A stretch of DNA of 34,845 nt, from the NCBI GenBank assembly GCA_022450705.1, contig JAKUPP010000009.1:1-34845 (forward strand), given 5' to 3'. Below, piece by piece: positions 1-9,083 of the stretch. The number at the start of each line of letters is the position of its first letter. Within the stretch, counting starts at the first letter, position 1. Source of the DNA: Alphaproteobacteria bacterium. GTDB taxonomy: Bacteria > Pseudomonadota > Alphaproteobacteria > GCA-002720895. The position numbers and the translations under genes were made by a program. The notes under the pieces were generated by a model that had not been told where the DNA came from, did not search any database, and saw only the letters and a program-made list of their open reading frames with translations.

Positions 1-1
1 A

Positions 2-745
2 GGTGGTGTTCCTACATTAATGAAAGCATTGTTAGATGGCGGCTATTTACATAAAAATTGTATAACTGTTACAGGAAAAACAATAGCGCAGAATTTAAAA
101 GGTGTAAGATTTCCAAAAAACCAAGATGTAGTTCTAGAAACAAAGAATCCTATTAGTAAAAGTAGTGGAGTTGTTGTTTTAAAAGGATCACTTGCATCAC
201 AAGGGGCAGTTGTAAAGATTGCTGGAATGGAAAATTTAGAATTTATTGGAAAAGCAAGATGCTTTGATTGTGAAGAAGACGCATTTAAAGCAGTGCAAAA
301 GAAAAAATATAAAGCAGGCGATGTTTTTGTTATACGTTATGAAGGACCACGTGGAGGCCCTGGAATGAGAGAAATGTTGTCAACTACTGCAGCTATTTAT
401 GGTCAAGGTATGGGAGATAAAGTTGCATTAATTACAGATGGAAGATTTTCAGGAGCAACCAGAGGGTTTTGTGTAGGTCATGTTGGACCAGAAGCAGCTG
501 TTGGAGGACCAATAGCACTTATAAAAAATGGCGATAGTATCCATTTAGATGCTAATAAAGGAATAATAAATTTATTGGTTAATAAAAAGGAACTGGCTAA
601 AAGAAAAAAGAAATGGAAAGCTAGAAAAAATTATTTTCAATCTGGTTCTTTATGGCGTTATGCAAGAAATGTTGGTGATGCATATAAAGGGGCAGTAACA
701 CATCCTGGCGCTAAAACAGAAACGCATACTTTTTCAGAAATATAA
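2..745 (+). CDS. ilvD: Dihydroxy-acid dehydratase, C-terminal part (5' end truncated by window)
   Basis: Frame is open from base 2 (GGVPTLM...); motifs [14 protein letters not shown] and [22 protein letters not shown] are typical of IlvD/Edd family C-termini. Confidence 0.95.
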   Translation, partial: GGVPTLMKALLDGGYLHKNCITVTGKTIAQNLKGVRFPKNQDVVLETKNPISKSSGVVVLKGSLASQGAVVKIAGMENLEFIGKARCFDCEEDAFKAVQKKKYKAGDVFVIRYEGPRGGPGMREMLSTTAAIYGQGMGDKVALITDGRFSGATRGFCVGHVGPEAAVGGPIALIKNGDSIHLDANKGIINLLVNKKELAKRKKKWKARKNYFQSGSLWRYARNVGDAYKGAVTHPGAKTETHTFSEI

Positions 746-781
746 TTCTTTTATGAAGATGATTAAAAATAAAATAGAAAA

Positions 782-1564
782 TTACAATTTAAATTCACAA
801 ATAATTGGAACATGATCAGAAGGTTTTTCTAATCCTCTTAACTTACTATCGATATAACATTTATCTAATTTATCTACCATGGAAGAGGGTAAAAGAAAGT
901 GATCAATTCTAAGTCCTTTATTATTTTCAAAATTTGTTTTTCTTTTATAATCAAAGAAAGTATATTCTATCTTCTCACCATTAATCGCTCTGTACGCATC
1001 GGTTAATCCTAAATTCATCATGGACCAGAATTTTTTTAAAGTATCTTCGTGAAAAAGAGCATCATTTGTCCAAGATTCAGGATTGTGAACATCAATTTCT
1101 TTTGGAATAACATTAAAATCACCAGCTAAGATAAATTTTTTATTTTCATTTAAATTTTTTTTTATGTAGTTCGTTAATCTATCCATCCATTTTAATTTAT
1201 AAGGAAACTTATCAGTATCTATAGGATTTCCATTTGGTAAATAAATACAAATTAATTCAATATCTTTTATTTTAGATGTAAGAAACCTTGCCTGATCATC
1301 ATTTTTATCTCCTGGCAAATTTTTATTAAGAGTATTAATCTTTTCTTTGGAGAGAATAGCAACACCGTTATAGGATTTTTGACCTAAAAAAATTGCTTCA
1401 TAACCAATACTTTTAATATCATCTATTGGAAATTCATGATCTTGAACTTTCGTTTCTTGAACAAAGACAATTTCGTATTGTTTTTTTTTCAGCCATTTAG
1501 ATAACACATCGAACCTAGCTCTTATAGAATTTACATTCCATGAAGCGATTCTGATATTAGACAT
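782..1564 (-). CDS. xth: Exodeoxyribonuclease III
   Basis: IASWNVNSIRAR, QETKVQD, LAGDFNVIP and LRIDHFLL motifs of the ExoIII/AP endonuclease family. Confidence 0.95.
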   Translation of the reverse strand: MSNIRIASWNVNSIRARFDVLSKWLKKKQYEIVFVQETKVQDHEFPIDDIKSIGYEAIFLGQKSYNGVAILSKEKINTLNKNLPGDKNDDQARFLTSKIKDIELICIYLPNGNPIDTDKFPYKLKWMDRLTNYIKKNLNENKKFILAGDFNVIPKEIDVHNPESWTNDALFHEDTLKKFWSMMNLGLTDAYRAINGEKIEYTFFDYKRKTNFENNKGLRIDHFLLPSSMVDKLDKCYIDSKLRGLEKPSDHVPIICEFKL

Positions 1565-1570
1565 TTTTAA

Positions 1571-1894
1571 TTATAATGAGAATGAAGTACCACAGCCACA
1601 AGAAGACGAGGCTTTTGGATTGTTAATTTTAAAACGCGAACCAATTAAGTCTTCAACAAAATCTATTTCGGATCCTTTTATTAAATTTAGAGAATTTTTA
1701 TCAACAACTACTACAGCGCTGTTTTTTTTTATAATAATATCTTTTTCTTTAGAACTATTTTCCATATCTAAGTTATATTGAAAACCCTGGCAACCACCTC
1801 CAGTAACAGTAATTCTCAACATTTTTTTTTCTTTTTTTTTAGAAAGCTCAATGATTTTTTTTGCAGCGTTATTTGTTATTACTAAATTATCCAT
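1571..1894 (-). CDS. erpA: A-type iron-sulfur cluster carrier (ErpA/IscA/HesB family)
   Basis: GGGCQGFQY and C-terminal SSCGCGTSFSL give the three conserved cysteines; lies between xth and dgt as in other alphaproteobacteria. Confidence 0.85.
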   Translation of the reverse strand: MDNLVITNNAAKKIIELSKKKEKKMLRITVTGGGCQGFQYNLDMENSSKEKDIIIKKNSAVVVVDKNSLNLIKGSEIDFVEDLIGSRFKINNPKASSSCGCGTSFSL

Positions 1895-1972
1895 AATTTT
1901 AAAAATAATAATTTTATAATCTTATTTTATTCAGGTTATTATTAAAATAGTATATTTTTTTGAAAATTAAAC

Positions 1973-3109
1973 ATGTTAAATGTTTCTAAATTTGGAATTA
2001 GACCTGATAAAACATTAGGTAGAGTTTATGAAACAGAGAATGATAAATTTAGAAACAATTATCAAAGGGATGTCGGTAGAATTATTCACTCTACAGCCTT
2101 TAGAAGGTTAAAATATAAAACTCAAGTTTTTGTTAATCATGAAGGAGATCATTTTAGGACTAGATTAACACATACCTTGGAAGTTTCACAAATAGCCAGA
2201 TCTATAAGTAGATATTTTAAATTAAATGAAGATTTAACTGAAGCAATAGCTCTTGCACATGATTTAGGACATACCCCATTTGGACACGCTGGTGAAGATG
2301 CACTTGTTAAAGCATCAGGTTCTTACTTTAATCACAACGACCAGTCTTTTAGAATTGTTACATTTTTAGAAAAGGCATATTCAACGTTTGACGGACTTAA
2401 TTTAACTTGGGAAACACTAGAAGGACTGGCTAAGCATAATGGACCATTAAAAAATATAAATAAAAAAAGTACTATTTTTTTATTTAATGAAAGTTCTATG
2501 GATCTAGATCTAAAAATATTCCCATCTCTGGAAGCACAAATTGCATCTATATCAGATGATATTGCTTATATGAACCACGATTTAGATGATGGATTTAGAG
2601 CTGGTTTGTTTAGTTTAAAAGACTTAACTAAATTAAGTTTTTATAAAGAATTTATTAAAAAATATGGATTAGAGCCTAATAGTAGTAGATTCAAAAAAGA
2701 ATTAGTAAGAAATTTAATAAATAAGATGGTTGTAGATTTAATTGTACAAACAGAAAAAAACTTACAGAAAATTAAACCAAAAAATGTTAATCATATAAGA
2801 AACGCAGGTTTTAATATTGCTTCTTTTTCTACGAAAATGAAAAAAAATATTTCGGAAATAAGATTTTTTTTGAACAAGAAAATGTATAATCATAAAACAG
2901 TCAGTGATAAAACAAAAAAATATAAAAAAATAATAGAAATTTTGTATCAACAATATTCAGCAAATAAAGTAGATATTCCATCAAAATGGATTAATGAAAC
3001 ATATGGCAGGATCCCAACTGACTATGAAACAAATAAAAAACAAATGATAATTGATTATATATCCGGGATGACTGATAGATATATTCTTAAAATTTATAAT
3101 AGAAAATAA
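1973..3109 (+). CDS. dgt: Deoxyguanosinetriphosphate triphosphohydrolase-like HD-domain protein
   Basis: RDVGRIIHSTAFRRLKYKTQVFVNHEGDHFRTRLTHTLEVSQIAR and ALAHDLGHTPFGHAGE (HD motif). Confidence 0.95.
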   Translation: MLNVSKFGIRPDKTLGRVYETENDKFRNNYQRDVGRIIHSTAFRRLKYKTQVFVNHEGDHFRTRLTHTLEVSQIARSISRYFKLNEDLTEAIALAHDLGHTPFGHAGEDALVKASGSYFNHNDQSFRIVTFLEKAYSTFDGLNLTWETLEGLAKHNGPLKNINKKSTIFLFNESSMDLDLKIFPSLEAQIASISDDIAYMNHDLDDGFRAGLFSLKDLTKLSFYKEFIKKYGLEPNSSRFKKELVRNLINKMVVDLIVQTEKNLQKIKPKNVNHIRNAGFNIASFSTKMKKNISEIRFFLNKKMYNHKTVSDKTKKYKKIIEILYQQYSANKVDIPSKWINETYGRIPTDYETNKKQMIIDYISGMTDRYILKIYNRK

Positions 3110-3113
3110 AAAA

Positions 3114-4862
3114 ATGAGTTTTTACAATACCTTAAAAAAAGATATTAATGCAATACTTAATAAAGATATTCTTAAAAAAGTCTATAAAAAAGAAGTGTTA
3201 AATATGTTTCAAGTCAGCGAGCCTCCAAAAGATAAATTTGGAGATGTGTCTACAAATGCCGCGTTAGTCTTATCTAAATTTTTAAAAATTTCTCCTAATA
3301 ATTTTGCCGATTTACTTATTAAGGAATTAAAAAAAATTAAATATATAGAAGACGCTAAAGTTGAAGGTCCTGGTTTTATAAATTTGTCATTAAAAAAAGA
3401 TTTTTGGTTATCAGAACTTAAAGAAGTTTTATTAAAAAATGATAAATATGGAGAAAGTAATATTGGAAAATCAGAAAAAGTAATTATAGAATTTGTTTCT
3501 GCAAATCCAACAGGGCCTTTACATATTGGTCATTGCAGAGGAGCAGTATATGGAGATGTTCTTTCAAATATTATGAAGAAACTTGGCTATAAAGTTTTTA
3601 AAGAATATTATATTAACGATACCGGCTCTCAAATAGATAAGTTAACAAACTCTGTAATATACAGATATAACGAACTCTTTAATAAAAACAAAAAAAATAT
3701 TGATGAAAATTTGTATCCAGGAGAGTATTTAATTAATCTTGCTCAAGATCTAAAGAAAAAATATGGATCAAAATTATTAGAAAAGAACAAAAAAAACAAT
3801 TTAACAATAAAAGATTTTTCTCTTAAATGGATTCTAAATTTAATAAAGAATGATTTAAATTTATTAGGCGTGAATTTTGATTTATTTTATTCTGAAAATA
3901 ATTTGATAAAAAAAAATAAAATTTCAATTTGCCTAGATACATTAAAAAAAAATAAATTAATTTATGAAGGAATACCAGAAAAACCTAAAGGCGGTGATTT
4001 GGATGAATGGGAACCTAGAAAACAGTCTTTGTTTAAATCAACTAATTTTGGCGATGATGCAGATAGGGCATTACAGAAATCAGATGGTGATTACACTTAT
4101 TTTGCAAAGGACATAGCTTATCATTGGGATAAGTATAAAAGAGGTTTTAGTTTTATGATAAATGTTTGGGGAGCTGATCACGGAGGTTATATTAAAAGAC
4201 TTTCAAGCGCTGTTAAGGCAATAACAAATAATAAAGTAAATATTATCATCAAGACATGTCAACTTGTAAGAGTTATAGATAAAAAAAAAGCACTAAAAAT
4301 GTCTAAAAGAGAAGGAAAATTTATTTCTTTAAAAAAAGTTTTGGACAATGTAGGGAAAGATGTAACAAGATTTATTATGTTATTAAGAAAAAATAATGAG
4401 GATATAGATTTTGATTTAGAGAAAATAACTGAAGAAAGTAAAGATAATCCTGTTTTTTACGTACAGTATGCGCATGCTAGATGTTGTTCAGTTTTAAGAG
4501 AAGCAAAAAATTATTTTAATCCAAAAGAAATTAGTTTAAATGAAATAAAAAAAAACGATTTAAAAAACCTTAATGATAAAAACGAAATTTTATTAATTAA
4601 AGAAGTTGTTAAGTGGCCAAAAATTATAGAAGATTCTGTACATTACCACGAACCTCATAGAATTACATTTTTTCTACAATCATTATCGTCAAAATTTCAT
4701 AGTTTTTGGAATTATGGAAAAATGGATCCTAGTAAAAGATTTATAAACATTGATAATAAAAGTTTAACGCTCTCAAGATTAAGTTTGATTTATGCTGTTA
4801 GAATCATATTAAGTAACGGTTTAAATTTACTTGGTGTAAAACCATTAAACATAATGAAATAA
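3114..4862 (+). CDS. argS: Arginyl-tRNA synthetase
   Basis: SANPTGPLHIGHCRGAVYGD (HIGH) and KMSKREGKF (KMSKS) motifs; anticodon-binding C-terminus. Confidence 0.97.
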   Translation: MSFYNTLKKDINAILNKDILKKVYKKEVLNMFQVSEPPKDKFGDVSTNAALVLSKFLKISPNNFADLLIKELKKIKYIEDAKVEGPGFINLSLKKDFWLSELKEVLLKNDKYGESNIGKSEKVIIEFVSANPTGPLHIGHCRGAVYGDVLSNIMKKLGYKVFKEYYINDTGSQIDKLTNSVIYRYNELFNKNKKNIDENLYPGEYLINLAQDLKKKYGSKLLEKNKKNNLTIKDFSLKWILNLIKNDLNLLGVNFDLFYSENNLIKKNKISICLDTLKKNKLIYEGIPEKPKGGDLDEWEPRKQSLFKSTNFGDDADRALQKSDGDYTYFAKDIAYHWDKYKRGFSFMINVWGADHGGYIKRLSSAVKAITNNKVNIIIKTCQLVRVIDKKKALKMSKREGKFISLKKVLDNVGKDVTRFIMLLRKNNEDIDFDLEKITEESKDNPVFYVQYAHARCCSVLREAKNYFNPKEISLNEIKKNDLKNLNDKNEILLIKEVVKWPKIIEDSVHYHEPHRITFFLQSLSSKFHSFWNYGKMDPSKRFINIDNKSLTLSRLSLIYAVRIILSNGLNLLGVKPLNIMK

Positions 4863-4867
4863 AAAAA

Positions 4868-5083
4868 ATGAATTTAATTAAATTTTTATTAATATCATTT
4901 GTTTTGTTTGGATTTTTTTTTCTCATTAAGCATTACAATAATCTTGAAAATTATAAAAATAATAAAGATGATAATAAAATTCCAATAATTGAAGCAGATA
5001 ATAAGCCTTATAAAATCTTGCCTCCACCAGAAGATTTAAATAACCCTTTACAAAATTCTTGCAGTCTAAACGATGAATGCTAG
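4868..5083 (+). CDS. Small membrane-anchored hypothetical protein; positional match to the SPOR-domain protein usually found between argS and nagZ, but without a SPOR domain
   Basis: 71-aa ORF with an N-terminal hydrophobic segment (LIKFLLISFVLFGFFFLI) and a short Pro/Asp/Asn-rich tail; 5 bp after argS, overlaps nagZ start by 11 bp. Confidence 0.7.
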   Translation: MNLIKFLLISFVLFGFFFLIKHYNNLENYKNNKDDNKIPIIEADNKPYKILPPPEDLNNPLQNSCSLNDEC

Positions 5084-6041
5084 AAATAATATTTTAAAAA
5101 AACCAATTCCAGTAGTTTTTGGACTAAAAAATCATAAACTCAATAATAAAGAAAAAGAATTCTTTAAAAAATCTAACCCCTTAGGATTTATTCTTTTTGA
5201 AAGAAATTGCAAAACTTTTAACCAAACAAAATCACTTATTAAAGATTTAAAAAAAACTACGTCTCATAAAAATACTATTATTATGATAGATCAGGAAGGA
5301 GGGAGAGTGGCAAGACTGAAAAAACCAGACTGGAAATTGTATCCAAGCGCTGAGACATTTGGTAAAACAGCGGAGAAAAATTTAAATTTAGGAAAAAAAC
5401 TTACATTTATAAACTCTTTAGAAATAGCAAAAGATTTAAAGAGGCTAGGTATTAATATGAATTGTGCTCCAGTTTTAGATGTTAAATATGATTTTACAAA
5501 TAACGTCATAGGAGATAGATCTTTTTCTACAAAACCAAAAATTGTTAGTGAATTAGGAAAATCATTTTGTAATGCTCACAAAAAAGCCGGAGTTATCCCT
5601 GTAATTAAACATATTCCAGGACATGGAGCTTCAAGAAAAGATAGTCACAAAACAACGCCAAATATAAATATGGATATAATTTCATTAAATAAAGTAGATT
5701 TTTTTCCTTTTAAAAAGTTAAATAATGAATCTGTTGCTATGGTTGCTCATATTATTTATAGCAAGATAGATAAAGAAATAGCATGTTATTCAAAAAAAGT
5801 TATTGAAAAAATAATAAGAAAAAAAATAGGTTTCAAGGGACTATTAATATCAGATGATATAAATATGAAAGCTTTAAAAGGAACAATTAAAGATAAAGTA
5901 CTATCGATATTAAAGTCCGGTTGTGAAGTAATACTACACTGCAATGGTAATATGAAAGAAATGACTCAGATTCATTCATCGATTCCTTTAATAAAAAATA
6001 CAACATTAAAAAAAATCAGTAAATTAAGTAACTTAAGATAA
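5073..6041 (+). CDS. nagZ: Beta-N-acetylhexosaminidase (GH3)
   Basis: IDQEGGRVARLK, KHIPGHGASRKDSHKTTP and LISDDINMKAL motifs of NagZ. Confidence 0.95.
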   Translation: MNARNNILKKPIPVVFGLKNHKLNNKEKEFFKKSNPLGFILFERNCKTFNQTKSLIKDLKKTTSHKNTIIMIDQEGGRVARLKKPDWKLYPSAETFGKTAEKNLNLGKKLTFINSLEIAKDLKRLGINMNCAPVLDVKYDFTNNVIGDRSFSTKPKIVSELGKSFCNAHKKAGVIPVIKHIPGHGASRKDSHKTTPNINMDIISLNKVDFFPFKKLNNESVAMVAHIIYSKIDKEIACYSKKVIEKIIRKKIGFKGLLISDDINMKALKGTIKDKVLSILKSGCEVILHCNGNMKEMTQIHSSIPLIKNTTLKKISKLSNLR

Positions 6042-6146
6042 ATTTATAAAAGGAAATTATAGTTGTTATAGTATAGAAAAAGTAATTATTAATTCTTATA
6101 ATTAAATGAATATGTTTTCAAATTATACAAATCTAATATTTTTAAA

Positions 6147-6884
6147 ATGAATGATTTTTTATTAAACATAGATGGCTACGAAGGTCCAATGGAATTATTA
6201 TTAGATCTTGCAAAAAAGCAGGAGGTTGATTTAAAACATATATCAATTTTAGAGCTTGCTGATCAGTATTCCAATTATGTTAAAAATAAAATTAAAACCA
6301 CTAATTTAACATTAGTTGCAGATTATTTAGTTATAGCTTCTTGGTTAACATATTTGAAGTCTAGATTACTTTTGCCAGAAAAAAAAAATGAGGAAATACC
6401 AGCAGAAACTCTTGCACAAAATTTAAAAGAACAATTAATTAAATTAGATGAAATGCGAAGAGCGGGTGTAAAAATATTATCACGTCCGCAGCTTGATAAA
6501 GATTTTTTTAAAAACGGGCTCGGAAAGAACACATTTGTGGAAAATAAATATACATTTGATTGCACATTGTACGATTTATTAAGAAATATTGTTGATGTTG
6601 ATACTAGAAAAAAATTAAAGAATTTTAAATTAGCTTTAAAAAAAGTTTGTTCAGTAGAAGAAGCTATAAAAAATTTAAAAAAATTTTTTGAGCTAAAAAA
6701 AGATGAATGGTTACCATTAGAAAGTATTATAAAAAATAAAGAAACTGATACTTTTATTAAAAAATCATATACAGCATCTCATTTTACCGCATCCTTGGAA
6801 TTAGCAAAAGAAGGCCTTATTAATATAAGGCAACACGCACCATTTGCACCTATTTATATTAAAAAAAAAGCAGTTAAAAAATGA
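6147..6884 (+). CDS. scpA: Segregation and condensation protein A
   Basis: YEGPMELLLDLAKKQEVDLKHISILELADQY and YLVIASWLTYLKSRLLLP are ScpA signatures. Confidence 0.95.
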   Translation: MNDFLLNIDGYEGPMELLLDLAKKQEVDLKHISILELADQYSNYVKNKIKTTNLTLVADYLVIASWLTYLKSRLLLPEKKNEEIPAETLAQNLKEQLIKLDEMRRAGVKILSRPQLDKDFFKNGLGKNTFVENKYTFDCTLYDLLRNIVDVDTRKKLKNFKLALKKVCSVEEAIKNLKKFFELKKDEWLPLESIIKNKETDTFIKKSYTASHFTASLELAKEGLINIRQHAPFAPIYIKKKAVKK

Positions 6885-7420
6885 CACACGATAAAAACAC
6901 TGCTCTAAAAGTCATAGAAGCGATTTTATTTGCAAATTCCGATCTAGTTAATGAAAAAGATTTACTTAAAAATATTCCTAAAAGTTTAAATTTAAAAAAA
7001 CTTCTTGAAGAATTAAGAAACACATATAAAGGACGAGGGATAAATATATATAATGTGAAAAATAAATGGGGCTTTAGAACAGCTCCAAGCATGGCAAACT
7101 ATCTTAAAATAGAAAAAAATTTAAAACGAAAATTATCAAAAGCTGGAGTAGAAACTCTTGCAATAATAGCTTATTATCAACCAGTAACTAAAGGCGAAAT
7201 AGAAAAAGTTAGAGCTAGGCATATAAGCCAAGGAACTTTAGATATTTTATTAGAAAGAGGATGGATTGAATTAAAGGGAAGAAGAAAAACACCAGGCAAA
7301 CCACTAACTTGGGGGACTACAGATAAATTTCTTGAACATTTTAATCTTGCTGATTTAAAAGAACTTCCAAGTATAAAAGAAATCAATCAATTAGGTATTA
7401 GCGAAAAAAAAAGTGGTTAA
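6881..7420 (+). CDS. scpB: Segregation and condensation protein B
   Basis: ALKVIEAILFANSDLV, ETLAIIAYYQPVTKGEIEKVRA, GRRKTPGKPLTWGTTDKFLEHF are ScpB signatures; 4-bp ATGA overlap with scpA. Confidence 0.95.
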   Translation: MTHDKNTALKVIEAILFANSDLVNEKDLLKNIPKSLNLKKLLEELRNTYKGRGINIYNVKNKWGFRTAPSMANYLKIEKNLKRKLSKAGVETLAIIAYYQPVTKGEIEKVRARHISQGTLDILLERGWIELKGRRKTPGKPLTWGTTDKFLEHFNLADLKELPSIKEINQLGISEKKSG

Positions 7421-9083
7421 TTTGAATTCATTTAAAGATTTTTTTGTTAATAAATCTTTTAACTCTTGGATCTTTATTTCTTTGTTTATTACATTTTTTC
7501 TGTCATTTCCTATTATTTCATTAATTTTCAATGTTCTCTTAAATTATAATAGCGATTGGAATATAGTACTTAATATTGAAATTTGGGATTATTTATTTAA
7601 TTCTGTTTGCATAGTTTTTTTCCAATCAATATTTGTAGTTGTTTTTGGAGTATCTTCGGCATGGCTAATAACAACGTATGATTTTCCTTTTAGAAAAGTT
7701 GTTGATCTTTTTTTACTGTTACCTTTAAGTATACCTCCATATATAGCTGCAATAGCTTATGGGGAACTTTTTGATTATTCTAGTTACTTTCAAATTTTTG
7801 TTAGAGAAAATATTCCATTTTTAAATGATATTAATTTTTTTAACATTAGGTCTTTACCCGGTGTAATTTTTATATTTACAATAACCTTATATCCATATGT
7901 TTATATTATTTCTAGAGCTGCATTTTCAGAAATTTCTTATACATATAATGAAATTGGAAAAACACTTGGATTAAAACAATTAAAGATTTTTTTTAAAGTT
8001 TTTTTACCATTAGCAATATTTCCAATAACTGGAGGCGTAATTCTATCAATTTTAGAATCTTTAAATGATTTCGGGACTGTACAGTATTACGGAGTCGATA
8101 CATTTACAACTGGTATATATAAAACCTGGATAGGATTAGGCGATATAAATTTAGCTGCACAAATATCAATTTTCTTTTTATTTTTTATTTTTATTATTTT
8201 ATTTTTACAAAAAAGATTTTTATCCAATGAAAAAATTAATTTAAAAACAAGTAGTAGAAAAGAAACTAGCTTATTACCTTCAGGCAACTTAAAAAAAATA
8301 TTTTTAATTACTTTTTGTCTATTTCCAGCAATATTGGGTTTTTTTATACCATTTATTTTTTTATTATTTAATTCAATTCAGGCTTTAGAAATTTTTGTAT
8401 CAAAAGACACACTTATTAATACATTTAACACAGTTCTTCTTGCAACACTTGTATCATTTACAATAATTTTTTTGTCATTAATAATTAATTACTCGGCTAG
8501 AATTAAACCAACAAAAATAAACTTATTTTTTAATAAAATTTCATCTCTTGGTTACGCGATACCTGGTTCTATTATTGCAATTGGCATACTTGTACCTTTT
8601 ACTTTTATGGACAATTTTTTTATAAATATTTTCAAAAATAATTTTAATTTAGATATAAATACTTTTTTTACAGGAAGTATTTTTGTTCTTTGTTTTGCCT
8701 ACATTGTTCGTTTTTTTACAATATCACAAACAAATATTGAGAGTAGTTTTTATAGAACTTCAAAAAATATAGATGACGCAGCAAAGTGTTTAGGAAAAAA
8801 ATCATATTTTATTTTATTCAATATACACATTCCTTTAATGTCATTAAGTATATTTTTATCATTGATTTTGGTATTTATTGAAATTTTAAAAGAATTATCT
8901 GCCACTCTTATTTTAAGGCCATTTAATTTTGATACATTAGCTATTCAAGTTTATGAGTACGCTTCAGAAGAGAAAATTATTGAATCTACTATACCGTCAT
9001 TAATTATTGTTGTTTTATGTGTTATAGGCATAATATTTATATCTAGAATTAATGATCATTTATTAAAAAGTGGTAAAAGATAA
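7413..9083 (+). CDS. Iron(III)-type ABC transporter permease (FbpB/SfuB-like, fused double permease)
   Basis: About 556 aa, many hydrophobic segments, two binding-protein-dependent transport domains (EIGKTLGLKQLKIFFKVFLPLA; DDAAKCLGKKSYFILFNIHIPLM). Annotated GTG start overlaps scpB by 8 bp; TTG at 7422 is an alternative start. Confidence 0.85.
   Translation: MVNLNSFKDFFVNKSFNSWIFISLFITFFLSFPIISLIFNVLLNYNSDWNIVLNIEIWDYLFNSVCIVFFQSIFVVVFGVSSAWLITTYDFPFRKVVDLFLLLPLSIPPYIAAIAYGELFDYSSYFQIFVRENIPFLNDINFFNIRSLPGVIFIFTITLYPYVYIISRAAFSEISYTYNEIGKTLGLKQLKIFFKVFLPLAIFPITGGVILSILESLNDFGTVQYYGVDTFTTGIYKTWIGLGDINLAAQISIFFLFFIFIILFLQKRFLSNEKINLKTSSRKETSLLPSGNLKKIFLITFCLFPAILGFFIPFIFLLFNSIQALEIFVSKDTLINTFNTVLLATLVSFTIIFLSLIINYSARIKPTKINLFFNKISSLGYAIPGSIIAIGILVPFTFMDNFFINIFKNNFNLDINTFFTGSIFVLCFAYIVRFFTISQTNIESSFYRTSKNIDDAAKCLGKKSYFILFNIHIPLMSLSIFLSLILVFIEILKELSATLILRPFNFDTLAIQVYEYASEEKIIESTIPSLIIVVLCVIGIIFISRINDHLLKSGKR

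Noticed and set aside
2762-8287. Minus-strand ORFs 2762..2953, 5291..5509, 6323..6565, 6874..7092, 7177..7386, 8087..8287
   Set aside because: All lie antisense to dgt, nagZ, scpA, scpB or the permease, are short, and show no family motif or plausible start context.
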